A DNA stretch of 64,000 nucleotides from NCBI RefSeq assembly GCF_006783905.1, contig NZ_VFPE01000003.1, positions 227,659 through 291,658 of the forward strand, given 5' to 3'. Each line of letters begins with the position of its first letter. Within the stretch, counting starts at the first letter, position 1. The notes below the pieces were generated by a model. It made no database searches, was not told the origin of the DNA, and was given only the letters and a program-made list of their open reading frames with translations. The translations under genes were made by a program, and so were the position numbers. Source of the stretch: Microbacterium kyungheense. GTDB taxonomy: Bacteria; Actinomycetota; Actinomycetes; Actinomycetales; Microbacteriaceae. Positions 19,369 to 28,545 of this stretch are shown here, one piece after another.

Positions 19369-21684
19369 TCAACCCTGCGGCGGTACGCCTCCCGCATTGG
19401 CCATCGCGATGAGCCCGTCGATCATCTCGGGGCCGACGCCTGCCCCGTCACCGTCACCGGCGAGCGCACCCATCATGCCGATGCGGCCGATCGGGAACGA
19501 CTCCATCATCTTCGAGAAGTCCACGCCCTCGGGCATGATCGACGCCGCGCTGTCGCCCATGCCTCCCATCATCTGTGCGATCGCGGCCTGCACGATCGGC
19601 CCCGCGACCGGGTGGCGCAGCACTTCGCCCATCGACGACGAGCGCGTCAGCGGCAGCGTGAACACATCGCCGTCCACGGCGACCTCGACACTCGAGCGCA
19701 GGTCACGGCTCGACGCACCGACCGACACCGTGTACGAGCCCCCTTCGACGACCCAGCGGTCGGCGCGGATGTCCCAGTACGCGAGGTCCTGGCGGCGCAC
19801 CGTGAGGGTCACCGTCTGCGTCTCGCCCGGCTCGAGAGCCACCGACGCGAACCCCTTGAGCTCGCGGGGCGCGCGCTGCACCTGCGACGACGCGAGGCCC
19901 GTGTAGACCTGCACGACCTCGCGGCCCGCGCGCTCACCGGTGTTGGTGACGGCGACGGTCACCTCGACGTCGCCCGACGGCGAGACCGAGGCGGCGGCAT
20001 CCCCGTACGCGAAGGTCGTGTACGACAGGCCATGGCCGAACGGGAAGGTGACCTCGAGGCGGCGTGCGTCGTACCAGCGGTAGCCGACGAACAGGCCCTC
20101 GCCGTAGCGGACGTGCGAGAACTCTCCCGGGAAGTCGAGGAACGCCGGGGTGTCCTCCAGGCGCACCGGGATCGTCTCGGTGAGCTTGCCCGACGGGTTG
20201 ACCTCGCCGAACAGGACGTCCGCCGTCGCACCACCGCCGGCCTGCCCCAGCAGCCAGCCCTCGACGATCGCGGGCACGCGGTCCGCGAACGGGAGCGCCA
20301 CGACGCCGCCGTTGGAGATCACGACGACCGTGTTCGGGTTCGCCGCGAGCACCGCGTCGAGCAGCGCCAGCTGCGCGGCCGGCAGGTCGATGTCGTCGCG
20401 GTCGTACCCCTCGGACTCCAGACGGGCCGGCAGGCCCAGGAACAGCACAGCGACCTCGGCGTCCGCCGCCGCGGCCACCGCCTCGTCCCGCAGGCGCCCC
20501 GCCTCGTCGGCGGGAACGTCGAGGGCGTTGCTGAAGCCCTGCGCGTACGCCACATCGCCGGTCGCGAGCGCGCGGATCTCGTCCAGCGCGTTGTCCAGAC
20601 GCGTCGGGTTGATCATCGAGGACCCCGCGCCCTGGTAGCGAGGGGATGCCGCGAACTCGCCGATCACCGCGATGCGCGCGTCGCGTGCGAGCGGCAGGAG
20701 GGGTCCCGAAGCCTGTCGAGGGGCCTCGTTGCGCAGCAGCACGATCGACCGACCGGCCGCCTCGCGCGCCAGCGCGTGATGTGCGTCGACGTCGAGCGGC
20801 CCCGCCACGGCACCCGCACCATCGGACGCCTTGCGCACCAGGTCGAGCACGCGGCCCGCGGCCACGTCGAGCACCGACTCGTCGAGCGACCCGTCCTTGA
20901 CGGCGGCGACGAGCTGGGCGTCGGTGACGCCGTTCGACGACGGCATCTCGAGGTCCATGCCGGCGGCGAGTCCCGGCACGCGCTCGTTGACCGCGCCCCA
21001 GTCCGACACGACGAGACCCTCGAAGCCCCACTCATCGCGCAGCACCTGCGTGAGCAGCCACGGGTCCTCCGACGCGTACACGCCGTTGATGCGGTTGTAC
21101 GAGCACATCACGGTCCACGGCTGGGCGTCCTCGACCACGCGCTGGAAGCCGCGCAGGTAGATCTCGCGCAGCGGTCGCGGGTCGACGTCCGACGACGCGC
21201 GCATGCGGTCGTTCTCCTGGTTGTTCGCCGCGAAGTGCTTGAGCGAGGTGCCCACGCCCTTCGACTGGATGCCCTTCACGATGGCCGCGCCCAGCACGCC
21301 CGAGACGATCGGGTCCTCCGAGAGGTACTCGAAGTTGCGGCCGCACAGCGGCGAGCGCTTGATGTTGATGCCGGGGCCGAGCAGCACCGCGACGTTCTCG
21401 ATCGAGGTCTCGGTGCCGAGCGCCTCACCCACGCGGTGGATCAGGTCGACGTCCCACGACGAGCCCAGACCGACCGCCGGAGGGAAGCAGGTGGCGGGCA
21501 CGCTGTCGCCGATGCCGAGGTGGTCGCCGCCCTCACGCTGCTTGCGCAGACCGTGCGGGCCGTCGGTCACCATGATCGCCGGCACGCCCACGCGCTCGAC
21601 CGCCTTGGTGTACCAGAAGCTCGCGCCGCTGGTCAGCGACGCCTTCTCTTCGAGGGTGAGTTCCGTCACATCGGGGATGCTCAT
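19369..21684 (-). CDS. GH3 beta-glucosidase-type glycoside hydrolase
   Basis: A 771-residue cytoplasmic GH3 enzyme. The N-terminal barrel has SLKHFAANNQE and the nucleophile aspartate in VVSDWGAV. The alpha/beta sandwich (LLPLARDARIAVIGEF, GYDRDDIDLP, PSGKLTETIP) is followed by a fibronectin III-like domain (GHGLSYTTFAYG, GERAGREVVQVY) and a methionine/glycine-rich tail. ATG 21684 is chosen for AAAGGA six bases upstream; ATG 21741 overlaps the transporter stop but lacks a ribosome site. It is co-transcribed with the MFS gene. A short dispersed repeat adds PRQASG within LLRNE...LLPLA. Cello- or gluco-oligosides are likely substrates. Confidence 0.9.
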   Translation of the reverse strand: MSIPDVTELTLEEKASLTSGASFWYTKAVERVGVPAIMVTDGPHGLRKQREGGDHLGIGDSVPATCFPPAVGLGSSWDVDLIHRVGEALGTETSIENVAVLLGPGINIKRSPLCGRNFEYLSEDPIVSGVLGAAIVKGIQSKGVGTSLKHFAANNQENDRMRASSDVDPRPLREIYLRGFQRVVEDAQPWTVMCSYNRINGVYASEDPWLLTQVLRDEWGFEGLVVSDWGAVNERVPGLAAGMDLEMPSSNGVTDAQLVAAVKDGSLDESVLDVAAGRVLDLVRKASDGAGAVAGPLDVDAHHALAREAAGRSIVLLRNEAPRQASGPLLPLARDARIAVIGEFAASPRYQGAGSSMINPTRLDNALDEIRALATGDVAYAQGFSNALDVPADEAGRLRDEAVAAAADAEVAVLFLGLPARLESEGYDRDDIDLPAAQLALLDAVLAANPNTVVVISNGGVVALPFADRVPAIVEGWLLGQAGGGATADVLFGEVNPSGKLTETIPVRLEDTPAFLDFPGEFSHVRYGEGLFVGYRWYDARRLEVTFPFGHGLSYTTFAYGDAAASVSPSGDVEVTVAVTNTGERAGREVVQVYTGLASSQVQRAPRELKGFASVALEPGETQTVTLTVRRQDLAYWDIRADRWVVEGGSYTVSVGASSRDLRSSVEVAVDGDVFTLPLTRSSSMGEVLRHPVAGPIVQAAIAQMMGGMGDSAASIMPEGVDFSKMMESFPIGRIGMMGALAGDGDGAGVGPEMIDGLIAMANAGGVPPQG
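20700..20724. repeat. Short dispersed repeat inside the GH3 gene
   Basis: On the minus strand this reads CCCCTCGACAGGCTTCGGGACC, abbreviated here as a CTCGACAGGCTTCGGGACC-type copy of the repeat also seen at 46219 and 47122. It encodes extra residues (APRQASGP) where GH3 enzymes usually go straight to LLPL. Confidence 0.5.
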
Positions 21685-21737
21685 GGGGTTCCTTTCATCG
21701 GGGTTGTCGAGAGGCAGCGAGGCCGAGACGGCCGACG

Positions 21738-23036
21738 TCATCGGACGGCCTTGATCGGCCAGATCGCGATGGCACCCAGGATGCCGAGCACGATGGCGAC
21801 GGGGAAGAGGCCCTGGTAGCCGAAGACGAGCACGATGACGCCCGACACGGCGGGGGCCAGCGTCTGGGGCAGTGTCGCCGCGATGTTCACGACGCCGAGG
21901 TCCTTGGCGAACGACTTGGCCGACGGCAGCACCTCGCTGATCAGCGCCGTGTCGACCGCCTGGAACATGCCGAACCCGAAGCCGGCGATGAAGGTCATGA
22001 TCATCCACGCGTTGATGTCCTGCCAGAACCACGGCAGCAGGAACGCGAGGCTCACGACGGCGGCAGAGCCGAAGACGAACGGCTTGCGGCGGCCGACCTT
22101 GTCGGAGAGCGGCCCCGACACGACGGTCGAGATGATGATGCCGACGAGGCTCAGCAGGCCCAGGAGCGGGATGACGGTCTTCGGCTCGTCGATGTGGAAG
22201 TAGTACTGCAGGAGGTACAGCTGGTAGCCGGTCACCGCGAAGTATCCGGTGTACAGCAGCAGGCGTCCCGTGAAGGCCCAGAAGAAGTCGGGGTGCTTGG
22301 TCGGGCTGACCCAGAACGTGCTGAGAAACTCCTTCAGGTCGAACGGCTCGGGCTGGAGCTTCGTGCTCGGGTAGTCGGGGTTGAGCACCACGAAGAGCAG
22401 CAGCACGACCACCGACAGCGCCGCGAACACGATGTAGCCGAACGAGATGCTGTCGAAGAACAGGGCGCCGACGATCTGACCGCCGATGGCGCCCAGCATG
22501 AGGCCGATGCCGGTGAGGGCGGCGAACGTGCCGCGGCGCTTGATCGGCACGCGGTCGGGCATGACGGCCGACAGCGGCCCCTGCGCGAAGTTGAAGCAGA
22601 CCTGCACGAGCGTCCACGCGATGATGAAGCCGACCAGGCTGTTCGCGAAGGCGAGGCCGACGAGCGACAGCGCGCCCGCGAGCGACCCGAGCACGATCCA
22701 CGGCGCGCGGCGCCCGAAGCGGGAGCGGGTGCGGTCCGAGATCTGTCCCGCGATGGGCTGCGCGATCATCGCGGCGAAGGCGCCGATGGTCGAGATGATC
22801 GCGAGGTTGGCGACGTTGATCTGATTCTCGTCGCCGAATGCGAGTGTCACCTGCTGGGGAAGCAGGATGCCGGGCACCGCTCCCCACACCATGAAGATCG
22901 CGATGTTCGCGGGGACGATCGACCACATCAGCCGCCGCAGGCCCTTGACGGGTGCCGGCGGATCGTCGATTCCGGTCGCGTTCTCGACGAAGGTGTTGGT
23001 GGTCATGGGGGCGATGGGCTCTGACGGCGCTGTCAT
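21738..23036 (-). CDS. MFS sugar/glycoside transporter
   Basis: A 432-residue, twelve-helix major facilitator protein of the inner membrane. Typical loops are seen: AGQISDRTRSRFGRRAPWI between helices 2 and 3 and SGPLSDKVGRRKPFVFG in the second half. A hydrophilic N-terminal extension precedes helix 1 (IVPANIAIFMVWGAVPG). Given the co-transcribed GH3 glucosidase, uptake of a beta-glucoside is the likely job. ATG 23036 lies behind AAGGA; longer starts would run through the promoter region. Divergent from TetR across a 23-bp dyad. Confidence 0.85.
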   Translation of the reverse strand: MTAPSEPIAPMTTNTFVENATGIDDPPAPVKGLRRLMWSIVPANIAIFMVWGAVPGILLPQQVTLAFGDENQINVANLAIISTIGAFAAMIAQPIAGQISDRTRSRFGRRAPWIVLGSLAGALSLVGLAFANSLVGFIIAWTLVQVCFNFAQGPLSAVMPDRVPIKRRGTFAALTGIGLMLGAIGGQIVGALFFDSISFGYIVFAALSVVVLLLFVVLNPDYPSTKLQPEPFDLKEFLSTFWVSPTKHPDFFWAFTGRLLLYTGYFAVTGYQLYLLQYYFHIDEPKTVIPLLGLLSLVGIIISTVVSGPLSDKVGRRKPFVFGSAAVVSLAFLLPWFWQDINAWMIMTFIAGFGFGMFQAVDTALISEVLPSAKSFAKDLGVVNIAATLPQTLAPAVSGVIVLVFGYQGLFPVAIVLGILGAIAIWPIKAVR

Positions 23037-23087
23037 GGACGGTCCTTGCTTCGGGTGGCGGGCACTCCTCATCGAGCGCCTCGAGAG

Positions 23088-23110
23088 AAAACCATATGTC
23101 ACTAGGTTTT
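23088..23110. promoter_or_regulatory. TetR-type operator
   Basis: AAAACC (23088-23093) and GGTTTT (23105-23110) flank an 11-bp spacer that is itself partly symmetrical. The dyad lies between the divergent MFS/GH3 and TetR/esterase pairs and stands out as an A/T-rich island. Confidence 0.65.
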
Positions 23111-23143
23111 GAGAAATCAAGCGTTGTTCGGTTTACTTCTCCT

Positions 23144-23785
23144 ATGGCAGAAAGCCGAACGGGGCGACGAGGCTCCTACGCCAAAGGCGTGGCCAAGCGC
23201 GAAGAGATCCTCACGCGCGCACTGGACGTGATCGCCCGCGAGGGCTACCGGGGGGCGTCGGTCAAGGAGCTGGCGGATGCCGTCGGCCTCAGCCAGGCCG
23301 GGCTCCTCCACTACTTCGACAGCAAAGAGGAGCTCTTCACCGAGATCCTCCGCAAGCGCGACGAGATCGATTCGGTCAGCCTCGGCGTGAACGGCGACCC
23401 CGTGCAGGGCCTGACCGCGGCGGGCGACCTCGACCTCGACGCGGTGCGCACCGGCTACCTCGGCGTCGTCCGGCACAACGCCGACGTGCCCGGTCTGGTC
23501 CACCTGTTCGCCCGCCTGTCCGTCGACGCCGCCGATCCCGAGCACGCCGCCCACGGCTACTTCGTGCAGCGCGGCGCCGACCTGCGCGGCTTCTTCGCCG
23601 CTGCGATCGCCGCCGGCCAGGCATCCGGCGACATCGACGACCGCGTCGAACCCGACGTGCTCGCACGCCTCTTCCAGGCCGTCGCCGACGGCATGCAGGT
23701 GCAGTGGATGCTGGAGCCCGATGTCGACATGGCGACCACCGTCGACGCACTGTTCGAGTTGCTGACCCCGAGGAAGACGTCATGA
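23144..23785 (+). CDS. TetR-family transcriptional regulator
   Basis: A 213-residue TetR repressor. The N-terminal helix-turn-helix runs from KREEILTRALDVIAREGYRGASVKEL-type sequence to LSQAGLLHYFDSKEELF (about residues 20-60); the C-terminal half is the ligand and dimer domain. ATG 23144 is 6 nt after a TTTACT -10 box, consistent with a leaderless message. It probably controls the divergent MFS/GH3 pair and its own operon through the 23088-23110 dyad. The stop overlaps the esterase start (ATGA). Confidence 0.9.
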   Translation: MAESRTGRRGSYAKGVAKREEILTRALDVIAREGYRGASVKELADAVGLSQAGLLHYFDSKEELFTEILRKRDEIDSVSLGVNGDPVQGLTAAGDLDLDAVRTGYLGVVRHNADVPGLVHLFARLSVDAADPEHAAHGYFVQRGADLRGFFAAAIAAGQASGDIDDRVEPDVLARLFQAVADGMQVQWMLEPDVDMATTVDALFELLTPRKTS

Positions 23786-25278
23786 CCGACACCACCACCC
23801 GGTACGCCGAAGCCGACACGGTCACGGGCCGTGTGCGCGGGTTCTGGCGGGGCGAGCCCGGCGACGGCGGCAGCGCCGCGTTCCTCGGCATCCCGTTCGC
23901 CCAGCCGCCCGTCGGCGACCTGCGCTTCGCCGCGCCGGTGCCGGCCGAGCCGTGGCAGGGCGTGCGCGACGCGCTGGAGTACGGTGCCACGGCGCAGCGC
24001 GGCGACCCGGGCGTGACGCTCATCCCCGAGCCGTCGGTGCCCGGCGACGCGACGCTCAACGTCAACGTCTTCACCCCTGCGCCGGGCGAGACGGATGCGG
24101 CTCTGCCCGTGCTCGTCTGGATCCACGGCGGCGGCTACTTCGCCGGCTCGCCCGCGAGCCCCTGGTACGACGGACGCGCGTTCAACCGCGACGGCGTGGT
24201 GACCGTCTCGATCTCGTACCGTCTCGGGTTCGACGGCTTCGGGTGGATCGAGGACGCACCCTCGAACCGCGGCGTACGCGACTGGCTGCTGGCCCTCGAA
24301 TGGGTGCAGGCCAACATCGCGCAGTTCGGCGGCGACCCCGCGCGCGTCACGATCGCGGGGCAGTCCGCCGGTGGCGGGGCGGTGCTGACGCTGCTCGGGA
24401 TGCCGGCGGCCCAGCACCTCTTCCACTCGGTGTGGGCGCTGTCGGCCGCCACCGCCGACGTCCCGGCCGTGACGGCCGAGCGGATCGGCCGCGACGTCGC
24501 CACCCGCGTGGGCGTCGCGCCCACGCGGGCGGGGCTCTCGACCGTGCCCGAGGAGCGCATCATCGAGGCGCAGAAGGCCGCGACCGAGGTGTCCGGGGCG
24601 GGGGCGGTCACGAAGCTGCTCGACGACGGCCTGACCCTGGGTCCGGCGATCGACGGCGACCTCATCGCACGCCCGACGCTCGAGTCCATCGCCGCGGGCG
24701 TCGGCGCCGGCAAGCCGCTCGTGCTCGGCGCCACCGAGGACGAGTTCTCGATGATCGTGTCGGGCGCGGCGAACAAGCTGCGCTGGATCCCCCTCGGCCT
24801 TCTGCTCGGCAAGTCGGGGTTGAAGGGCGCCCGGCGCCCGGCGTACCTTGCGGCGAACCGCGACGTCGTGGCCCGCGGCCATGCCGCAGTGCTCGGCCGG
24901 TACATCACCGACCGCGTGTTCCGCACGGCCGTGGTGCGCACCGCGACCGCGCGGGGCGAGGCCCCGACCTGGGTCTACCGGTACGCGTTCCGCTCGACGC
25001 AGCCCGGCATGACGCATGACATGGCCGTGCACTGCATCGACGTGCCGTTCTGGTTCGACTGCCTCGACGCGGTGCGCATCGACCACCTCACCGGTCCGAA
25101 CCCGCCGCAGGCGCTCGCCGACCAGACGCACCGAGCCGCCGTCGCGCTCATCACCGGCGGCGACCCCGGGTGGCCCGCGTGGTCGTCGACGCCCGGCACG
25201 ACCCGCGTGTTCGGCGGCGGCCCCGGCATCCCCGTCATCGACCCCGACGGCTACGCCCCGGTCGCTCCCCTGCTCTGA
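23782..25278 (+). CDS. Type B carboxylesterase
   Basis: A 498-residue carboxylesterase/lipase-family enzyme. It shows the N-terminal FLGIPFAQPPVGDLRF block, the oxyanion motif WIHGGGYFAG (about 114-123), and the nucleophile elbow IAGQSAGGGAV (about residues 193-203). The catalytic histidine is probably in the MTHDMAVHCIDVPFWF region. No signal peptide, so cytoplasmic. Translationally coupled to TetR. With the divergent glucosidase and permease it may de-esterify an acylated glycoside such as a feruloyl or acetyl glucoside; that is inference from context. Confidence 0.88.
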   Translation: MTDTTTRYAEADTVTGRVRGFWRGEPGDGGSAAFLGIPFAQPPVGDLRFAAPVPAEPWQGVRDALEYGATAQRGDPGVTLIPEPSVPGDATLNVNVFTPAPGETDAALPVLVWIHGGGYFAGSPASPWYDGRAFNRDGVVTVSISYRLGFDGFGWIEDAPSNRGVRDWLLALEWVQANIAQFGGDPARVTIAGQSAGGGAVLTLLGMPAAQHLFHSVWALSAATADVPAVTAERIGRDVATRVGVAPTRAGLSTVPEERIIEAQKAATEVSGAGAVTKLLDDGLTLGPAIDGDLIARPTLESIAAGVGAGKPLVLGATEDEFSMIVSGAANKLRWIPLGLLLGKSGLKGARRPAYLAANRDVVARGHAAVLGRYITDRVFRTAVVRTATARGEAPTWVYRYAFRSTQPGMTHDMAVHCIDVPFWFDCLDAVRIDHLTGPNPPQALADQTHRAAVALITGGDPGWPAWSSTPGTTRVFGGGPGIPVIDPDGYAPVAPLL

Positions 25279-25324
25279 GCCGATCGCGGCGAGCCCCGTT
25301 TCGCCTGCGGGCGCCAGAGCGCCC

Positions 25325-25366
25325 TCCGCTCGACGACCGGTGCGCGGGCACCGGTCGTCGAGCGGA
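25325..25366. terminator. Bidirectional terminator, 19-bp perfect stem
   Basis: TCCGCTCGACGACCGGTGC pairs perfectly with its complement across a 4-nt loop (GCGG). It lies between the convergent esterase and LLM genes. A further CTTCGTCTCG...CTCAGCGACCG repeat copy follows at 25376-25418. Confidence 0.8.
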
Positions 25367-25432
25367 GCGAGGACACTTCGTCTCGTCGCCAGCGCTCCTC
25401 GCTCAGCGACCGACTCGCGAAGACGACGCGGC

Positions 25433-26419
25433 TCAGCTCAGCGCGGGGATGACCTCGTGCTCGAACAGCTCGACTCCGGAGAGGTCGTACGCGGCCTCGG
25501 GGAAGTAGTGGATGCTGTAGCCCAGGCCGTGCTGGGCACGCTCGGCGAGGCGCTCGGCGACCTGCTCGGACGTGCCGAAGCCGGGCGACGAGAGGAAGTC
25601 CTGCTCGATGTGGGCGGCACGCTCGTCGCCGACGTGCGGGCGCAGGCGCTCGATCACGACGGCGAGCCGATCGCGGGCCTCGGCCTCGGTCGCGCCGACG
25701 ACGGTGTTGAAGTTTGACGAACGCGTGATCGACGCGAAGTCGCGGCCCAGGGCGTCGCAGTGACCGCGCAGCACATCGCTCTTGTGGTCGAAGTCCTCCA
25801 GCGATCCGGCGAAGTTCGTGTACGACGCGTACTGCGCCGCGATCTTGAGCGTGACCTTCTCGCCGCCGCCCGCGATCCAGAACGGGATGCCGCCGTCCTG
25901 CAGGGGAAGGGGCTGCACGATCGCGCCGTCGACCTGGAAGTGGCGGCCGTCCAGCGTCGCACGGCCGGTCGTCCAGGCCTGGTTCATGATGTCGACGCCC
26001 TCGCGCAGCATGCGCAGCCGGTCGGCGACGGGCGGGAAGCCGTAGCCGTAGGCCTTCCACTCGTGCTCGTACCAGCCGCCGCCGATGCCCATCTCGGTGC
26101 GGCCGCCCGACACGATGTCGACGGTCGCGGCGACCTTGGCGAGGTACGCGGGGTTGCGGTAGCCCATGCACGTGCACATCTGCCCGAGGCGGATCCGGCT
26201 CGTCGATGCGGCGAACGCGGCCATGAGCGTCCACGCCTCGTGCGTGGCCTCGTCGGAGGGGACCGGCGTGGTGTGGAAGTGGTCGTAGACCCACAGCGAC
26301 TCCCACGGTCCGGCGTCGGCCCGCTGCGCGAGTCCGCTCATCACCTCCCAGTGCTGAGCGGGGTCGATGCCGACGAGATCGAATCGCCAGCCTTGAGGGA
26401 TGAAGGTTCCGAAACGCAT
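25433..26419 (-). CDS. LLM-class F420-dependent oxidoreductase (TIGR03560-like)
   Basis: A 328-residue luciferase-like TIM-barrel oxidoreductase. Family blocks include MRFGTFIPQGWRFDLVG, WESLWVYDHFHTTP, IRLGQMCTCMGYRNPAYLAKVAATVD and GIGGGWYEHEW, the last being the typical cofactor loop of F420-dependent members. Substrate unknown; these enzymes reduce or oxidise varied secondary metabolites and xenobiotics. ATG 26419 lies 6 nt after a TAGGCT -10 box (26426-26431), a leaderless start; that box contains the stop codon of the upstream methyltransferase. Confidence 0.85.
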   Translation of the reverse strand: MRFGTFIPQGWRFDLVGIDPAQHWEVMSGLAQRADAGPWESLWVYDHFHTTPVPSDEATHEAWTLMAAFAASTSRIRLGQMCTCMGYRNPAYLAKVAATVDIVSGGRTEMGIGGGWYEHEWKAYGYGFPPVADRLRMLREGVDIMNQAWTTGRATLDGRHFQVDGAIVQPLPLQDGGIPFWIAGGGEKVTLKIAAQYASYTNFAGSLEDFDHKSDVLRGHCDALGRDFASITRSSNFNTVVGATEAEARDRLAVVIERLRPHVGDERAAHIEQDFLSSPGFGTSEQVAERLAERAQHGLGYSIHYFPEAAYDLSGVELFEHEVIPALS

Positions 26420-26428
26420 GTCCCCAGC

Positions 26429-27406
26429 CTAGGGAAGCGTTTGCTCGTGCTCCATGCCGAACACCCGGGCATGCGGCATCCGCTCCCGCATCACCGCGAT
26501 CGCCGCAGGGTTGTGGTCGACGAGCACGGCGTCGCGGCCGAGCGTCGACGCGACGGCGCCCGTTGTGCCGCTGCCGGCGAAGAAGTCGAGCACACGGTCG
26601 CCCGGGCGCGACGACGCCTGCACGATGCGGCGCAGGATGCCCTCGGGCTTCTGCGTCGGGTAGCCGGTCTTCTCGCGCCCCGTCGTCGGCACGATCGTGT
26701 GCCACCACACGTCGGTGGGGAGCTTGCCGCGCTCGGCCTTCTCGGGTGTGACGAGTCCCGGTGCCATGTAGGGCTCGCGGTCGACGGCATCCGAGTCGAA
26801 CCAGTACGCCTTCGGATCCTTCACGTACACGAGGATCGTGTCGTGCTTGGTCGGCCAGCGCTTGCGCGTCTTGGCGCCGTAGTCGTACGCCCAGATGAGC
26901 TCGTTGAGGAACCGGTCGCGGCCCACGAGCGCGTCCATGAGCACCTTGGCGTAGTGGGCCTCGCGGTAGTCGAGGTGCAGGTACAGCGTGCCGTCGTCGG
27001 CGAGCAGCCGCCAGGCTTCGAGCAGCCGCGGTTCGAGGAAGCCCCAGTAGTCGTCGAACGTGTCGTCGTACGCGCGCAGATCGCCGCGGATCCGCTCGTA
27101 CTCCCGCCCGTGGAACCCCCGCCGCACGACCCCGCCGGTGTCGAGCCCGCGAGGGGTCATCTGCTCGCCGAGGGGCCGCGATCCCGCCGCACCCTCGTCC
27201 GCCAGCTGGCCCCTCGCGGCGGGAGGGACGGATGCCGTCGAGCGCGCGGTCTCGACGGCACGTTCCTGCGGGCGGCCGGTGTTGAACGGCGGGTCCAGGT
27301 AGATCAGGGTGAACGAGGCATCCGCCAGCGAGCGGATCACGTCGAGGTTGTCGCCGTGGTGGATGTGCACGGACCCCGGCGCGACGGCAGACTCCGACCC
27401 GGTCAC
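26429..27406 (-). CDS. Site-specific DNA methyltransferase (DPPF type, orphan)
   Basis: A 325-residue beta-class amino methyltransferase. The catalytic motif IV (TLIYLDPPFNTG, about residues 32-43) comes before the SAM-binding motif I (VLDFFAGSGTTGAV, about 285-298), the order expected for N6-adenine or N4-cytosine enzymes, with a YPTQKPEGILRRI motif between. A variable, low-complexity stretch of about 45 residues follows DPPF. No restriction gene is adjacent. GTG 27406 overlaps the lipoate-ligase stop, so the two are probably co-transcribed. It may be a housekeeping or regulatory methylase rather than part of a restriction system. Confidence 0.85.
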   Translation of the reverse strand: MTGSESAVAPGSVHIHHGDNLDVIRSLADASFTLIYLDPPFNTGRPQERAVETARSTASVPPAARGQLADEGAAGSRPLGEQMTPRGLDTGGVVRRGFHGREYERIRGDLRAYDDTFDDYWGFLEPRLLEAWRLLADDGTLYLHLDYREAHYAKVLMDALVGRDRFLNELIWAYDYGAKTRKRWPTKHDTILVYVKDPKAYWFDSDAVDREPYMAPGLVTPEKAERGKLPTDVWWHTIVPTTGREKTGYPTQKPEGILRRIVQASSRPGDRVLDFFAGSGTTGAVASTLGRDAVLVDHNPAAIAVMRERMPHARVFGMEHEQTLP

Positions 27407-28452
27407 GGAACGCGGCGCAGCCACGCGTCGGTCGAGAACTTGGAGTCCACGAGCGCCTCCGCCTCTGCGTACTCGTCGGGCGTGATGTGCCCGGGCACGG
27501 CGCCGTACAGGTTCGTGAAGGTCTCTTCGAGCTTGGCGATGATCGCCTCGCGCGGCAGCCCGGTCTGGCGCCGCAGCGGGTCGACGCGCTTGGCGGCCGA
27601 GGTGGTGCCCTTGTCGCTGAGCTTCTCGCGCCCGATGCGCAGCACCTCGGTCATGACCTCGCCGTCCATGTCGTAGCTGAGGGTCGCGTGATGCAGCACT
27701 CCGCCGTTGGCGAGCCGCTTCTGTGCGGCGCCGCCGATCTTGCCCTGCGGCGAGGCGATGTCGTTGAGCGGCTGATACGTCGCGTCGATCCCGAGGGCGC
27801 GCAGCGCCTGCAGCACCCAGTCGTCGAGGAAGGCGTAGGAGTCCGCGAACGTCAGCCCCTGGACGAGGGATGCCGGCACGTACAGCGAGTACGTCACGAT
27901 CGAGTTCGCGCCCATGAGCATCGCGCCGCCGCCGGAGATGCGGCGGACGACGTCGTAGCCGTGCTTGGCGGCGCCGTCGGGATCGACCTCGTTGCGCAGC
28001 GACTGGAACGAGCCGATCACGACGGCGTTCTCGTCCCACTCCCAGATGCGCAGTGTCGGCCGGCGTCGCCCGTCGCCGACACGGGCGGTGAGCACCTCGT
28101 CCAGCGCGAGGTTCATGCGCGGCGACACCGGCGCGTCGTGGACGATCTCCCAGTCGAAGTCGCGCCACCCCGGCGCGGTCACGAGGGCTCGCCGCACGGC
28201 GGTGCCGACGGCCTCGGGCGTGAAGCCCAGCAGCTGCGCGCCCTCGGGGAGCGCGCCGCGCACGGCGGCCGCGATGGTGGCCACGTCGGCCTCGATCGGC
28301 AGGCCGTTGACCGCGGCGTCGATATCGAGCAGCGCGTCGTCGGGCTCGAGGAAGAAGTCGCCCGCGAGCCGGAAGTCCGCGATGCGCCCGTCGCGCTCTT
28401 CGAGGTCGACGACCACGAGCTTCCCGCCGGGCACCTTGTATTCGCCGTGCAT
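27403..28452 (-). CDS. lplA: Lipoate-protein ligase A with N-terminal accessory domain
   Basis: A 349-residue lipoate-protein ligase, which activates lipoate as lipoyl-AMP and attaches it to E2 and GcvH lysines. The catalytic part has NLALDEVL, VVRRISGGGAML (about 168-179, lipoate-binding loop) and GKIGGAAQKR (AMP lysine). The first roughly 90 residues (MHGEYKVPGGKLVVVDLEE...) look like the accessory domain that lies C-terminally in E. coli LplA, so the order is permuted. A TAGGCT box (28459-28464) ends 6 nt before ATG 28452, indicating a leaderless transcript. Confidence 0.88.
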   Translation of the reverse strand: MHGEYKVPGGKLVVVDLEERDGRIADFRLAGDFFLEPDDALLDIDAAVNGLPIEADVATIAAAVRGALPEGAQLLGFTPEAVGTAVRRALVTAPGWRDFDWEIVHDAPVSPRMNLALDEVLTARVGDGRRRPTLRIWEWDENAVVIGSFQSLRNEVDPDGAAKHGYDVVRRISGGGAMLMGANSIVTYSLYVPASLVQGLTFADSYAFLDDWVLQALRALGIDATYQPLNDIASPQGKIGGAAQKRLANGGVLHHATLSYDMDGEVMTEVLRIGREKLSDKGTTSAAKRVDPLRRQTGLPREAIIAKLEETFTNLYGAVPGHITPDEYAEAEALVDSKFSTDAWLRRVP

Positions 28453-28506
28453 GCTTTCAGCCTATTGCGCGGGTGGCGCCGGGCGGCCTGCCGCCTGCGC
28501 GCGGAC

Positions 28507-28533
28507 GGGCCGGGCCCCCGTGGGTCCCGGCCC
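28507..28533 (-). terminator. Terminator of the small membrane-protein gene
   Basis: GGGCCGGGCCCC (28507-28518) and GGGTCCCGGCCC (28522-28533) form a 12-bp stem with one mismatch and a 3-nt loop, 12 nt beyond the stop of the gene at 28546. Confidence 0.55.
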
Positions 28534-28545
28534 CGCCTCTCTCGC

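Noticed and set aside
21685..22926. N-terminal extension of the GH3 frame through the transporter gene
   Set aside because: It is an out-of-frame reading of the MFS gene on the same strand. The GH3 ribosome site and conserved start lie at 21684.
26433..26444. LacI-type operator GGAAGCGTTTGC upstream of the LLM gene
   Set aside because: It lies within the last codons of the methyltransferase, only half of it is symmetrical, and coding constraint explains it.
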